DNA from: JBBQFI01 sp038237805
GTDB taxonomy: Bacteria > Verrucomicrobiota > Verrucomicrobiia > Chthoniobacterales > UBA10450
Direction: 5' to 3'
Length of the DNA stretch: 64,000 nucleotides
NCBI GenBank assembly: GCA_038237805.1
Contig: JBBRYI010000007.1
Location: 62,001-126,000 of the forward strand
Shown: positions 34,228-43,974 of the stretch, piece by piece
Numbering within the stretch: the first letter of the stretch is position 1
How the letters are laid out: every line of letters begins with the position of its first letter
Position numbers and translations under genes: made by a program
The notes under the pieces: generated by a model
What the model was told of the DNA's origin: nothing
The model's database searches: none
Seen by the model: only the letters and a program-made list of their open reading frames with translations

Positions 34228-35619
34228 ATGCTGGCGAGACGACAGGAGTTAAACACGCAAATCCTGCAGGTAGTGGATGCGCTGCTGTTCGCATTTGCAC
34301 TGCTGACCGCATACGGCTTGCGCTTGCACAGCACGATCTCGATCGCGGTATCGAAACAAGTCGATCCGCTGCAAAATTATTACTGGCTTCTGATCGTGGT
34401 CATGCTTTTCGGCCCGATCCTTCTCGAGCTGCAGGGTTTTTATCAATCGCCGATAAACCGCACGAAATGGAAAACGCTCGAACAAATTTTACGAGCGATG
34501 ATTGGGCTGAGCATCGTCGTGAGCGCGTGCGTGATCTTTTTAAAGCAGCCTCTCTACAATCGCACCGTCCCGGTATTTTTTATGTTGATCGCGACGGTTC
34601 TGCTCTTGGCAAAGGAACAGATCATGACGTCGTATTTTCGTGGGCGAGCAGCGCGCGGGGAAGCCCGTGAGCCGATTTTACTGGCGGGCGTTCCGGAGGA
34701 TATCGCGGCGTTGGAAGAAACTTTTACGCAAGAGCAGCGCCTCCTCACCGAAGTCGTTGGCCGCATCGATATCGAAAAACAGCCAATCTCGGATTTGGTG
34801 GAAGCAATGCATCACCACGCGGTGTCTCGTGTGATTTTCGCAGCTGGCCACAGCCAGCTTAATCGCGTGGAACAAGCCATTGGAGCTTGCGAACTGGAAG
34901 GAGTACCGGCTTGGCTCGGCGCGAATTTTATTCAGACGGCCATCGCGAAGCCAGATTTCGACGCCTTCGCGGGGCGGCCGATGTTGGTCTTCCGCTCCAC
35001 TCCCGATGTTTCGTGGGCGCTTTTCGTCAAAAGATTTATCGATTTCTCGCTCGCCCTTGCCGGACTGGTAGTTCTGCTCCTGCCGATGATGGCGATTGCG
35101 ATAGCGATCCGTCTGACGTCGAAGGGCCCGGCCATTTTCCGGCAAACGCGCGCGGGCAAACATGGCAAGCCCTTTGTCATGTATAAATTTCGCTCGATGG
35201 CGGATGACGCAGAGATGCGACGGGTGGAGATGGAGCCATTCAACCAAATGCGCGGTCCGGTTTTTAAAGTGGAGGGCGATCCGAGAATCACGCGTTTTGG
35301 CCAGTGGTTGCGACGAACAAGCGTCGATGAATTTCCGCAGCTTTTTAATGTTTTGTTAGGCGATATGAGCCTGGTGGGACCGCGACCATTGCCCACCTAT
35401 GAAGTGGAGAAATTTGAGGACACCGCGCAACGGCGGCGCTTGAGTGTGAAACCAGGGATTACTTGCCTGTGGCAAATCAGCGGCCGGAATCAGGTGGTGG
35501 ATTTCCGTGAGTGGGTCAGACTGGACCTCGATTACATCGATCGGTGGTCGCTCGGACTCGACTTCAAAATATTGTTGCGGACGATTCCGGCCGTGATCTT
35601 TGGACTGGGTGCGAAGTAG
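34228..35619 (+). CDS. Undecaprenyl-phosphate sugar phosphotransferase (WcaJ/EpsE-like)
   Basis: 463 residues from the ATG at 34228 (MLARRQELNTQILQVVDALL). The open frame extends 144 codons further upstream, but only antisense to aroD. Four N-terminal TM helices and a CoA-binding-like middle (PILLAGVPEDIAALEETF) are followed by a membrane helix and the Bac_transf catalytic domain: GPAIFRQTRAGKHGKPFVMY, RRTSVDEFPQLFNVLLGDMS, LVGPRPLPTYEVEKF, and ISGRNQVVDF. It starts exopolysaccharide repeat-unit synthesis by moving a sugar-1-phosphate to the lipid carrier. It stands alone here. Confidence 0.92.
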   Translation: MLARRQELNTQILQVVDALLFAFALLTAYGLRLHSTISIAVSKQVDPLQNYYWLLIVVMLFGPILLELQGFYQSPINRTKWKTLEQILRAMIGLSIVVSACVIFLKQPLYNRTVPVFFMLIATVLLLAKEQIMTSYFRGRAARGEAREPILLAGVPEDIAALEETFTQEQRLLTEVVGRIDIEKQPISDLVEAMHHHAVSRVIFAAGHSQLNRVEQAIGACELEGVPAWLGANFIQTAIAKPDFDAFAGRPMLVFRSTPDVSWALFVKRFIDFSLALAGLVVLLLPMMAIAIAIRLTSKGPAIFRQTRAGKHGKPFVMYKFRSMADDAEMRRVEMEPFNQMRGPVFKVEGDPRITRFGQWLRRTSVDEFPQLFNVLLGDMSLVGPRPLPTYEVEKFEDTAQRRRLSVKPGITCLWQISGRNQVVDFREWVRLDLDYIDRWSLGLDFKILLRTIPAVIFGLGAK

Positions 35620-35653
35620 GAATGCTTCTTACTATATAGAATAGCGGCGAGTT

Positions 35654-36262
35654 TCAGGATTCGGAACGCGACTCGGACCGCGGCAACATTCGCTCGACAT
35701 ATTTTGCGAGAATATCGAACTCGAGATTGACGTATTCGCCGGCCTCGAGGGCATCGAGATTGGTGTGGCGTTTGGTGTGTGGAATAATCCAGCACGTGAA
35801 ACTGTTCGTTAGAAGTTCTGCGACGGTAAGACTGATGCCGTTGATAGCGATGGATCCTTTGCAGGCGACGTAATGGCTGAAGTCGGCGGGAACCTCGACT
35901 TCAAGCCTGTGGTCCTCGCCCATCGCTTCGAAAGCGAGAACGCGCGCTGCGCAATCGATGTGACCCTGCACAAAATGGCCGCCCAGGCGTGCGTTCGCCG
36001 CGAGCGCCCGTTCGAGATTCACCGGGGTACCCCGACGTAAAAGACGCAGATTGGTGCGGTCGAGGGTTTCCTCCAGCAGATCGAAGGTCAAATGTTCGCC
36101 GCGATGCGCGGCCACGGTGAGGCAGCAACCGTTAACGGCAATGCTTTCGCCCCGGCGAATGTTTGAGGCGATTCGCGGGGCGTTGACTTGGAGTTGCGTG
36201 CCTTTTTCTGTGGCACGGATCCAAAGAACAAGACCGATATCTTCGATGAGCCCGGTGAACAT
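35654..36262 (-). CDS. ribE: Riboflavin synthase, alpha subunit
   Basis: 202 residues, two lumazine-binding barrels. Starts with the invariant MFTGLIED. First repeat has AVNGCCLTV and GGHFVQGHID; second has AINGISLTVAELL and CWIIPHTKRHTNL. Dismutates two 6,7-dimethyl-8-ribityllumazine molecules into riboflavin. The other rib genes are not adjacent. Confidence 0.95.
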   Translation of the reverse strand: MFTGLIEDIGLVLWIRATEKGTQLQVNAPRIASNIRRGESIAVNGCCLTVAAHRGEHLTFDLLEETLDRTNLRLLRRGTPVNLERALAANARLGGHFVQGHIDCAARVLAFEAMGEDHRLEVEVPADFSHYVACKGSIAINGISLTVAELLTNSFTCWIIPHTKRHTNLDALEAGEYVNLEFDILAKYVERMLPRSESRSES

Positions 36263-36316
36263 ATTTGTAGATGCGAGACGCGGCGAAGACCAAGAAACAC
36301 TACCGATATGGATCAG

Positions 36317-37060
36317 CTAGATTTTTTTTCTGCACCCGACGACCAAAGTTCGCCCGAGCAAGAGGTCGGAGCTGTTCATCTCCCTAACGAATCGTTGATT
36401 TACGGCATCAATCGTTTTGTACCGATTTTTTTCGCGATGAATTGCCCAAAGCGAAAAAAGTCGAATCGGAAACAATAAAAGAATGAGCCAGAAAAGAGAG
36501 GCGCGCTGACGTTTATCGATGGAAACGCTGATATCGGTAAAACCGGCGTCGCTCAAAGCGTGCGCCACGTAAAAATATGAAACCGGATTGATGTGGCCGC
36601 CGGTGAGGTAACGCTGGCTTTCTCGAGGATATAGCGGACCAAACAGACTGAAGAAACCAAAGAGCAAAAAACGTACGCGCGAGCGCAGGTTCAGAACATT
36701 CGGTGTCGTTAGGACAAAAATTCCATCGGATTTCAAGATTCGGAAAATTTCGCGCAACGTTTTGCGAAAATATTCGAGGTGTTCGATCACTTCCGTGCAG
36801 GTGACCAGGTCAAAAGTTTCGTCGGAGTAGGGCAGTGACTCCCGATTGAGATCCACCACGTCGACTGTGATGGCGGGATCTCGCATCAATTCGCGCGTGT
36901 AATCACAGGCGTTCGCTTCGAGCGCGAATTCATTTGTGACGAGGCGAATCAATTCGCCGCGCCCCGCCCCGACATCGAGGTAGTGCCCATTGGCTTGCGG
37001 TGCGAACTCGCGAATTTTTGCGAGAACCGCTTGCAGGATTTTCTGCGTGCTAAGGGCCAT
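36317..37060 (-). CDS. SAM-dependent methyltransferase with C-terminal membrane helix
   Basis: 247 residues from the ATG at 37060 (MALSTQKILQAVLAKIREF); a TTG at 37120 would add 20. SAM motif I HYLDVGAGRGELIRL, then DVVDLNRESLPY, and FDLVTCTEVIEHLEYF, the Methyltransf_11 pattern. Near the end a hydrophobic LFWLILLLFPIRLFSLW segment may anchor it to the membrane, as in some glycan or lipid methyltransferases. It is divergent from the membrane/spermidine-synthase-like gene. Confidence 0.85.
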   Translation of the reverse strand: MALSTQKILQAVLAKIREFAPQANGHYLDVGAGRGELIRLVTNEFALEANACDYTRELMRDPAITVDVVDLNRESLPYSDETFDLVTCTEVIEHLEYFRKTLREIFRILKSDGIFVLTTPNVLNLRSRVRFLLFGFFSLFGPLYPRESQRYLTGGHINPVSYFYVAHALSDAGFTDISVSIDKRQRASLFWLILLLFPIRLFSLWAIHREKNRYKTIDAVNQRFVREMNSSDLLLGRTLVVGCRKKI

Positions 37061-37163
37061 TGATTGGGCATCAGTGCACAGGCGCGAGAGCTTTCTCACG
37101 CGCGCGGGCACCAGATTCAATTGAAATTAATATGAGCGCATCGAAATAGGGAGTTTCAATTCA

Positions 37164-39986
37164 GTGCGTCTCTTCATTCTTTCAGTCGCTGTTTTTCTGT
37201 CAGGCATCAGCGCTCTTATATTTCAAACGCTCTGGTTGCGCTTGAGCGGTCTGGCATTTGGAAACTCGGTCTGGTCTGCCGCTCTGATTCTTTCGAGTTT
37301 TATGGCGGGGCTGGCGCTTGGGGGCATGATCGCCGCGTTCTCGAAAAGACAGAGGTGGCGGCCATTGCGGCTCTACGCCTCTTTGGAAATTGCGGTCGCG
37401 CTCTTTGGCTGCACGCTCGTATTCGCTCTTCCTCTGCTCGGTCTCTGGATGCGTCCCTGTTTTCAACTTCTCTGGTCGCATGAAGCACTACTGAATGCCG
37501 TCCGATTCTTTGTTTCGTTTTTGATTCTGCTCGTTCCGACAACCGCCATGGGCCTGACGATGCCGGTGCTCGTGAACGATCCGATCGTCGCTTCGCATGA
37601 TTTTCCACGCGTGATCGGATTGATCTACGGATTCAATACGCTGGGCGCGGTTGTCGGTGCTATGGCGAGTGAGGCGTACTTAATCGAAGCGTTCGGACTT
37701 TTCGGGACGGCATTGGCAGCAGGAGGGCTGAATTGCATTGCCGCAGCTGTCGCGTTGCTCGCCGCGGCCACAATGCGTCCGGCTTTGTCGAGCGAACGAA
37801 AGGCGGAAGCCGCAACCACGATCGATTCCAGCGCCTCGGGTCGGCTGCTCTGTGTGAGTTTTGGTTTAGGTACGATTTTCTTGAGCCTGGAAGTGATCTG
37901 GTTCCGATTTCTGCGTCTGTACATTGCGTCGTCGTCGACTGCGTTCTCGATTATGCTCGTCGTTGTCCTCGCCGGAATAGGGTTTGGCGGCGTTTTTGCA
38001 GGGGTGATTCAAAGGTGCGCCCGGACTAGATTGATAATCTCCACGCTTTTGGTTGTGGCCGCTCTCGTCACACTTCTCACCTATATTTTCTTTCCTGCGC
38101 CGCCGGTTCAGCAAACATTGGGCTCTTCCTATATTGAGTCGTGGAAAACGATCGGTCTGCTTTCATTCGCTCTGATGTTTCCGGTGGCGGTTCTCTCCGG
38201 AATTCTCTTTCCAATTATCGTGTCGCGCGTGCAGGCCAACGTAACGAATCGCACGAACAGCACTGGCCTGACGACTCTTTTTAATACAGCGGGAGCCGCG
38301 CTTGGTCCGCTCCTCGCGGGTTTCATTTTATTACCGAGCGTCGGTTTTCAAACGAGCCTGCTCATCTGCGCCGGCTGCTATGCGCTGCTGGCAATAGTAC
38401 CCTTTGATCGAAGCGCGTGGTCATTTCGATCGGCGCCGGGTTTGCTGCTCATCGCGCTTTATTGTGCTCTGGCGTTACTCTTCGCGATTTTCCCTTATCG
38501 CCGAGATGCGAATCATTTTGCGCATGCGCGCCAACCTTTCGAAGCAGACGGCTCGCACTTTATAAAGAGGATGGAAGGTAACAGCGATAGCTTCCAATTG
38601 CTGCAGCGCGAGCTCCTTGGCGAACCGTATTATTATCGTCTGCTCACCAATGCGTATTCGATGTCTGGAACGATGCCGCAGAGCCAGCGCTATATGCGCT
38701 TGTTTGCTTATATTCCATTGGCGCTGCGGCCCGAATCAAAAGACGCGCTCGTGATCGGTTATGGCGTGGGGGTGACGGCTGATGCTTTCACGCGCGAGTC
38801 ACCGTTGAATCGCATCGATGTGGTCGATATCTCCAAAGAGGTATTTAAACTCGCACCTCTGTATACCGGTTTTTTCTATTCCAATCCTTTGGCTGATTCG
38901 CGCGTGAGAACTTTTATCCAAGACGGGCGCTTTTTTTTGCAGACGAGTCAGCAGCAATACGACATTATCACCGGAGAACCGCCGCCGTTAAGAGTTGCTG
39001 GCACCGTTAATCTCTACACCGAAGAGTTTTTCTCACTTGTAAAAGCCCGGCTCAAGGAAAATGGGATCACCACTTTTTGGCTCCCGATTTACCAGGTCAA
39101 ACTGGAGCAGACGAAAGCGATCCTTCGCGCGTTCCACGACGTTTTCCCCAATTCCTCGCTCTGGTCGAGTTCGGATCTGGAGTGGATCATGGTCGGAATC
39201 AACGGTGCGGGGCGCAAACTGACCGACGCAGAAATTGGAGCTTTGTGGTCAGATAACGCAACCCGCACGGATCTGGTGCGACTTGGAGTGGAGAACCCCG
39301 AACAGATGGCAGCCTTATTTTTGATGGAAGGCGAAGAAATCGAGCGCATCACGCGGGACACAAAACCACTGACCGATTTTTACCCAAAGCGAATCACGGA
39401 TGCTACGCCTGATTTCGATAACGTTTATCGATTTGCCCTTTCTTACGAAAACGGATCTGCCGCTGCTCAGCGCTTTTTCTCATCTTCGATGATGTCCTCG
39501 ATCTGGCCGACGTCGGTCAAATCGTCGGCCGAACTTTTCTTTATGGTCCGCGAAACACGTTTCCGTTCGCAAATTATTGAAAGCAACTGGCTCGCGGAAC
39601 TGGATCTGTATTTGCGTCATTCGCCGTTGCGCACCCCCGTTCTGGAAGTGCTGAACAGTGACGCATTTCGCGTCGAGATCGCGCGGCGTCGTTCGCGCGA
39701 TCAGAAGCATTTTTCTGCCGAAGGGCAGATGGCGGATCTCATCGCGGGCGCACTGGCGGATCGCGACGTCAAAGGCGCGATTCAGTTACTCGAACAGGAA
39801 AAGTCTCGCGGCTTTGCCGATACCAAAAATGCATTCCTGCTCATTTATCTTTATTGTTTGGATGGCCGAGTCGGCGACGCAGAAGCGCTGGCGAACGCGC
39901 AAATTCTACCAACCACCAACACTTCATTTGCGGATTGGCTCTGGAAGGAATTACAAGCTCAATTCGGATTTCGTCCTCCACGCTGA
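37164..39986 (+). CDS. Fused MFS-like membrane/spermidine-synthase-like protein
   Basis: 940 residues from a GTG, with GGGAG upstream. The first about 440 form an MFS-like domain of about 12 TM (GISALIFQTLWLRLSGLAFG, SSFMAGLALGG, GLIYGFNTLGAVVGAM). Then comes a Rossmann domain with VIGYGVGVTADAF, IDVVDISKEVF, DGRFFLQ and YDIITGEPPP, and a helical tail. The GEPPP segment replaces the D-S-D of true spermidine synthases, so aminopropyl transfer is doubtful; some other SAM- or amine-related reaction, or none, may apply. Such fusions are frequent in Planctomycetota and Verrucomicrobiota. Confidence 0.88.
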   Translation: MRLFILSVAVFLSGISALIFQTLWLRLSGLAFGNSVWSAALILSSFMAGLALGGMIAAFSKRQRWRPLRLYASLEIAVALFGCTLVFALPLLGLWMRPCFQLLWSHEALLNAVRFFVSFLILLVPTTAMGLTMPVLVNDPIVASHDFPRVIGLIYGFNTLGAVVGAMASEAYLIEAFGLFGTALAAGGLNCIAAAVALLAAATMRPALSSERKAEAATTIDSSASGRLLCVSFGLGTIFLSLEVIWFRFLRLYIASSSTAFSIMLVVVLAGIGFGGVFAGVIQRCARTRLIISTLLVVAALVTLLTYIFFPAPPVQQTLGSSYIESWKTIGLLSFALMFPVAVLSGILFPIIVSRVQANVTNRTNSTGLTTLFNTAGAALGPLLAGFILLPSVGFQTSLLICAGCYALLAIVPFDRSAWSFRSAPGLLLIALYCALALLFAIFPYRRDANHFAHARQPFEADGSHFIKRMEGNSDSFQLLQRELLGEPYYYRLLTNAYSMSGTMPQSQRYMRLFAYIPLALRPESKDALVIGYGVGVTADAFTRESPLNRIDVVDISKEVFKLAPLYTGFFYSNPLADSRVRTFIQDGRFFLQTSQQQYDIITGEPPPLRVAGTVNLYTEEFFSLVKARLKENGITTFWLPIYQVKLEQTKAILRAFHDVFPNSSLWSSSDLEWIMVGINGAGRKLTDAEIGALWSDNATRTDLVRLGVENPEQMAALFLMEGEEIERITRDTKPLTDFYPKRITDATPDFDNVYRFALSYENGSAAAQRFFSSSMMSSIWPTSVKSSAELFFMVRETRFRSQIIESNWLAELDLYLRHSPLRTPVLEVLNSDAFRVEIARRRSRDQKHFSAEGQMADLIAGALADRDVKGAIQLLEQEKSRGFADTKNAFLLIYLYCLDGRVGDAEALANAQILPTTNTSFADWLWKELQAQFGFRPPR

Positions 39987-40132
39987 AGGCATCGACCTGG
40001 TCGCCTCAAACGATTAAAAAACGCGTCGTAGTATTGCAGGGATTTTGGGCGTTGATTCGATCGGCGGTCTTCATGTTCATGTTGATCGATTTGGCTGATT
40101 AATTAGGATCCTCTCGGCGATCCATAATTGAT

Positions 40133-40159
40133 TCGTTAGGCAAGCTTAACTCGTTAGGC
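40133..40159. repeat. Tandem pair of TCGTTAGGC words, 18-base spacing
   Basis: Two exact, same-direction copies start at 40133 and 40151 in non-coding DNA, the only pair this close in the window. Confidence 0.8.
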
Positions 40160-40286
40160 AAGCGGGACCGATGAAAATTGTGGCGCGACTATTTATGCGA
40201 GCAGGATGCGGGAAATTATTTGCAGAAAGCCCCGATGAGTCCTTCGGCGATCGATCGGACCGTGACATCCGCCAGCGGACCGCGTT

Positions 40287-40334
40287 CAAAAATTTTTTAA
40301 AAAAGTGAAAAAAAGGCTTGCTAGCCCTTAGAAT
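40287..40334 (+). promoter_or_regulatory. Candidate promoter region of the TonB receptor gene
   Basis: An A/T-rich tract that could serve as an UP element (about 40287-40315) is followed by TAGAAT at 40329-40334, five of six matches to TATAAT. No good -35 element is at the usual distance. This is a weak prediction from sequence alone. Confidence 0.25.
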
Positions 40335-40382
40335 CTCCTCTAATGGCTACCCCAAACCTAACCAAACACCATGGAGAAACTA

Positions 40383-43300
40383 ATGACCAAAGACGTATTT
40401 AAAACGTTACGATCCATCCGCGCGGCTCTTGTACTCGCGACTGGAATTCCCTTCCTTATCGTCTTGAGCGCTTACGCCCAAGCCCCCGGATCACCACCCA
40501 CCGGCCCCGGTGCCGGTGCCCCAGCTGCCGCAGGTGCTGGCGCCGCTCAAGCTGCCGGCCCTGGCGCGCAAGCCGAAGCCGAACGCGTCATCGTTACCGG
40601 TTCGAACATCCCGACCGCCGAAGAAGTCGGACCGAATCCTGTTCTGAATCTCAATCGTGATTTGATTGAGAAATCGGGCCAACGCAACGTGGAAGAGCTT
40701 CTCAAAACTCAGCCGATAGCGAACTCGAACAGTGTTCCGGTCCAGAATAATGCGACCAGCCAGGGAGGTCCGGCAGGCGCGTCTTCGGTCTCGCTGCGCG
40801 GTTTCGATAACAGCGCTACCCTCGTTCTCATCGACGGCCGCCGTGTCGCGTCTTATCCGGGTTCCGGTTTCATCGATTTGAATACCATTCCGTTTGCAGC
40901 CATTTCGAGTATCGAAATTCTGAAGGATGGCGCTTCGGCGACTTACGGGTCGGATGCAATCGCTGGCGTTATCAACATCAAGCTCTGGAAAGATTTTCGT
41001 GGCGTCCAAACGACTGCCACATACGGTAACACCCTCGATAAGGACGCGGCCCTCTTTAGTGCCGATGTGCTTTTCGGGATTGGCGACGACAAGACCTCCG
41101 TTACGGGCGACATCTTTTATTTTCACCATAACTCGTTGTTCAATATTGACCGCGGTAACTCTCTGAAGCCGCCGTTTTTGAGCTCAAACACAAGCCCATA
41201 TAACCTGCAGTTGGATAGGGACGTGGTTATCGCAGCGGGAGTAGACCCGGCGTTGCTTCCTTTAAATAAGGATGGCACACCAGGCCAGAAATTCTTCGGT
41301 ACTCCGCCGAACTTTACCAACGGGTTGGCTAATCCCAACGACTACATTTACTCCAGGCGACGCCCCAGATCGGCGTTGAGCGTACTCCCTGGTTTTAACT
41401 TCAACGCCGTCTCCGGTTCTTTTCCGACACAGGAACGCTGGGGCGGCTATACGGCTTTCAGCCACAAGATCTGCGACGATCAACTCCAGATGTACGGCGA
41501 TTTTTATTATGCCGACGTGAAGACGCATGACGAACTGGCCCCGAACGCAACCAACGATTTCATAACCAAGGGCCAGGGCACACTCTTCATCCCACCCAAT
41601 CATCCTTTCGCGCTCGACGCGGCCGGCAATCAAATCACGCCTCCGGGCACGCCGACCGTTCAGGAGACGGGCCTGCCGGTGGGTGCCTTTAATCCGTTTA
41701 ACCCGTTCCAGCAGATTATATCAGGTGGGACGCGCGCGCGTCTGGCTGACTTCGGCAACCGTCTGTTCGATAATGAAAACGAAGCCTGGCTCAACACGCT
41801 GGGCGTCAAGGGCGACAAGCTGTTTGACGGAAACTGGGGCTACGATGCCGGATTCCGCTATAGCCAAATCCTGAATATTTCTCGGACTCAGGATGTAAAT
41901 ACCGTCCGCTATAATCAGATTGTGAACCAGAACGATCCGATCTTTCAGCCCGGTGGGGTTCTGGAAGGACAGACGGCCTACAATCCGTTCAACGATTTTC
42001 GCGTCCCGATTGCATCGAACTTGCCGACGCTAAACTATGCGACACTGTTCAGGAAGGACCTCAACACCGCCAAAATAGCCACTTTGGACTTGAACGTCTA
42101 CACGACGGAGCTGTTCAAGCTTCCGGGAGGCGGCGTGGGATTAGCCTTCGGCGGCGGCTTCCGCCGTGAAAGTTTAAATATCGATCCCGATGACCAGGGC
42201 CGTTTGAAGCAGGAGGCCGGCGTTGGACAATCGCCCGTGGTTCAGGCGGGACGCAAAGACTTCGGTTTGTACGTTGAAGCACTCGTGCCAATCACCAGCC
42301 CTGAAATGGGGATTCCTGGGTTACATTCGCTGGAGTTCACATACTCTGGGCGGTACGAAGAGTTCCGCAATAACAATACAAATGTCCTGGTTCCTAAAAT
42401 CGGCATGCGCTGGCAACCCTTTGATGAGCAGCTGACGATTCGCAGCACTTGGGGCGAAGGTTTCCTCGAACCGAGTCTGTTTCAGCTGTATGGCGGCACC
42501 GCTTTCACGTTGGCGCCCACTTCCTTGGCGGGATTAATCCCCGGGGGTACTAGCACGCCGGAAACGACGGAGGCAGTCCTTTCCAACGCGAACCTCCAGC
42601 CCGAAGATTCGCGCAACTGGACCGGTGGTATTGTTTATACGCCGAAGTGGATTCCAGCTGGTACATTGACGCTGTCGGTCGATCTATGGGATATCGAGCG
42701 AACCGGCGTTGTGATTGTGCCTAGCGCACAGGAAGTAATACGGCGCTTTTTCGGCACCGGGTCATTACCTGGAGAACAAGTCATTGTCGATACGAGCTCG
42801 GGAACTGTGACGTTCCTCCAGACCTCGTACTTTAACGCGGGCCGTGAAAATGCGCGGGGCGTTGATATTGGTCTTCAGTACCAGCTCCAGACTAAATTCG
42901 GAGAGTTTACCTGGTTAAGTCAGGGGGCCTATTTGGATTCCTTTATCTTCCAGTCGTCGACGCTATCGAGGGCCAGAGAAGTGGCCGGCACTACCAATAG
43001 TGCTCCTTTCGAAGGCGCCTTCTTCGGGCAGGTGACCGGTGGCGATGGCTGGATCAAATACAAGGGAACACAGCGGATTCTCTGGGCGTGGAATAACTTC
43101 GAACTAGGCTGGACCCTGAATTACCGCGATGGTTTCCACGAAAAGCGCGTTGGTCCCGCAGCTTCCCAGGCATTTGGCGCATATCCGCCCCCAGGTGCGT
43201 TTGACGAGCACTGGGTCGAGCAGACTTTCTTCCAAGATGTGCAGGCTTCCTATGCGCTTGTCTTCACGGCGCCGGTAGAGACACAGCCGGTGGCGGGATA

Positions 43301-43556
43301 TTCGAAGGATGCCAAAGAAGTGGTGCGCGGCAAAGATGGCAAGGCTGTTGAAACCGGCCAGACAGCAAATTATTCGATGCCGTGCTGGAAGAATATTCTG
43401 AATAACAGCAAGATAACCGTGGGAGTGAACAACGTATTTGGTGAGGATCCACCAAAGATGTTCGGATTCCAGAAGGGTAACTCGACCGGCTATCCAGGCT
43501 TTACCTACGACAATCTTGGACGATTCGTCTACGTTGAACTGAAGAAGAAATTCTAG
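40383..43556 (+). CDS. TonB-dependent outer-membrane receptor
   Basis: 1057 residues from the ATG at 40383, chosen because GGAG sits six bases before it; ATG 40371 adds four residues. Signal peptide, then a Pro/Ala/Gly-rich segment, a TonB-box-like RVIVTGSNIPTAEEVGPNPV, the plug domain (SLRGFDNSATLVLIDGRRVA, SIEILKDGASATYGSDAIAG), and a long beta-barrel ending in aromatic-rich strands and a terminal Phe (FVYVELKKKF). Imports a substrate with energy from TonB/ExbBD; the substrate is unknown. No other transporter gene is adjacent. It ends at a TCGTTAGGC word and a strong terminator. Confidence 0.93.
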   Translation: MTKDVFKTLRSIRAALVLATGIPFLIVLSAYAQAPGSPPTGPGAGAPAAAGAGAAQAAGPGAQAEAERVIVTGSNIPTAEEVGPNPVLNLNRDLIEKSGQRNVEELLKTQPIANSNSVPVQNNATSQGGPAGASSVSLRGFDNSATLVLIDGRRVASYPGSGFIDLNTIPFAAISSIEILKDGASATYGSDAIAGVINIKLWKDFRGVQTTATYGNTLDKDAALFSADVLFGIGDDKTSVTGDIFYFHHNSLFNIDRGNSLKPPFLSSNTSPYNLQLDRDVVIAAGVDPALLPLNKDGTPGQKFFGTPPNFTNGLANPNDYIYSRRRPRSALSVLPGFNFNAVSGSFPTQERWGGYTAFSHKICDDQLQMYGDFYYADVKTHDELAPNATNDFITKGQGTLFIPPNHPFALDAAGNQITPPGTPTVQETGLPVGAFNPFNPFQQIISGGTRARLADFGNRLFDNENEAWLNTLGVKGDKLFDGNWGYDAGFRYSQILNISRTQDVNTVRYNQIVNQNDPIFQPGGVLEGQTAYNPFNDFRVPIASNLPTLNYATLFRKDLNTAKIATLDLNVYTTELFKLPGGGVGLAFGGGFRRESLNIDPDDQGRLKQEAGVGQSPVVQAGRKDFGLYVEALVPITSPEMGIPGLHSLEFTYSGRYEEFRNNNTNVLVPKIGMRWQPFDEQLTIRSTWGEGFLEPSLFQLYGGTAFTLAPTSLAGLIPGGTSTPETTEAVLSNANLQPEDSRNWTGGIVYTPKWIPAGTLTLSVDLWDIERTGVVIVPSAQEVIRRFFGTGSLPGEQVIVDTSSGTVTFLQTSYFNAGRENARGVDIGLQYQLQTKFGEFTWLSQGAYLDSFIFQSSTLSRAREVAGTTNSAPFEGAFFGQVTGGDGWIKYKGTQRILWAWNNFELGWTLNYRDGFHEKRVGPAASQAFGAYPPPGAFDEHWVEQTFFQDVQASYALVFTAPVETQPVAGYSKDAKEVVRGKDGKAVETGQTANYSMPCWKNILNNSKITVGVNNVFGEDPPKMFGFQKGNSTGYPGFTYDNLGRFVYVELKKKF

Positions 43557-43577
43557 GACTCGTTAGGCGCAGAATTC

Positions 43578-43609
43578 AAAGAGGCAGCGGTTTCGGCCGC
43601 TGCCTCTTT
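43578..43609 (+). terminator. Terminator after the TonB receptor
   Basis: A perfect 13-base stem: AAAGAGGCAGCGG (43578-43590) pairs with CCGCTGCCTCTTT (43597-43609) across the 6-base loop TTTCGG, ending in TTT. The dispersed word TCGTTAGGC at 43560 lies between the stop codon and this hairpin. Confidence 0.85.
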
Positions 43610-43674
43610 CGTTTCGTTGGGGACTAGTTTGTGGACAGAGTTGAAAATCGAAGGATATCGCCGTAGCATGATGC

Positions 43675-43974
43675 ATGAGATCGTCACATGTATTAAAGGG
43701 AGTAGTTCTGCTGTTGATATCGGCGACAAGTTTGGCTGCAGTGGCTTTTGCCGATCCGCCAAACGCGCAATTCGAAAACAGATATGTGTTCGTTACCGGA
43801 TCGATGATTCCCCAAAAGGTGAAGGTGAAATCGATAGGGACCACCACTATTTCGCCGTTGCGAGTAATTAAACGCCATGAAATCTACCAGTCTGGACGGT
43901 ATACAATTGAAGACGTGTTGAGGTCAGAGGATCCGTCCCTTCAAGTGATTTCCGGTCGCCCAATTGGGAATTAA
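43675..43974 (+). CDS. Small secreted protein resembling a TonB plug fragment (copy A)
   Basis: 99 residues: signal peptide (MRSSHVLKGVVLLLISATSL; cleavage near AVAFA) and a mature part of about 70 residues, NRYVFVTGSMIPQKVKVKSI, then SPLRVIKRHEIYQSGRYT and EDVLRSEDPS. This matches the first part of a TonB receptor plug (V-x-V-T-G-S-x-I-P, then P-x-x-x-I-x-R-x-x-I-x-x-S-G, then E-x-L) but there is no barrel. A close paralogue lies at 50888. Their DNA differs mostly at third codon positions, so both seem under protein-level selection. Function unknown; a regulator or decoy for TonB receptors is a guess. Confidence 0.75.
   Translation: MRSSHVLKGVVLLLISATSLAAVAFADPPNAQFENRYVFVTGSMIPQKVKVKSIGTTTISPLRVIKRHEIYQSGRYTIEDVLRSEDPSLQVISGRPIGN

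Larger units (their letters stand above)
39987..40382. other. 396-base non-coding region upstream of the TonB receptor
   Basis: No plausible gene. It holds two tandem TCGTTAGGC words (40133 and 40151), an A/T tract at about 40287-40315, and a possible -10 element. No clear terminator for the preceding gene and no riboswitch (for example cobalamin) consensus was recognised. Confidence 0.6.

Noticed and set aside
40017..40370. Possible cobalamin riboswitch before the TonB receptor
   Set aside because: No B12-box consensus or paired-arm pattern was found in the leader.
40491..41129. 212-codon minus-strand frame
   Set aside because: Antisense to the plug domain of the TonB receptor; no independent coding signal.
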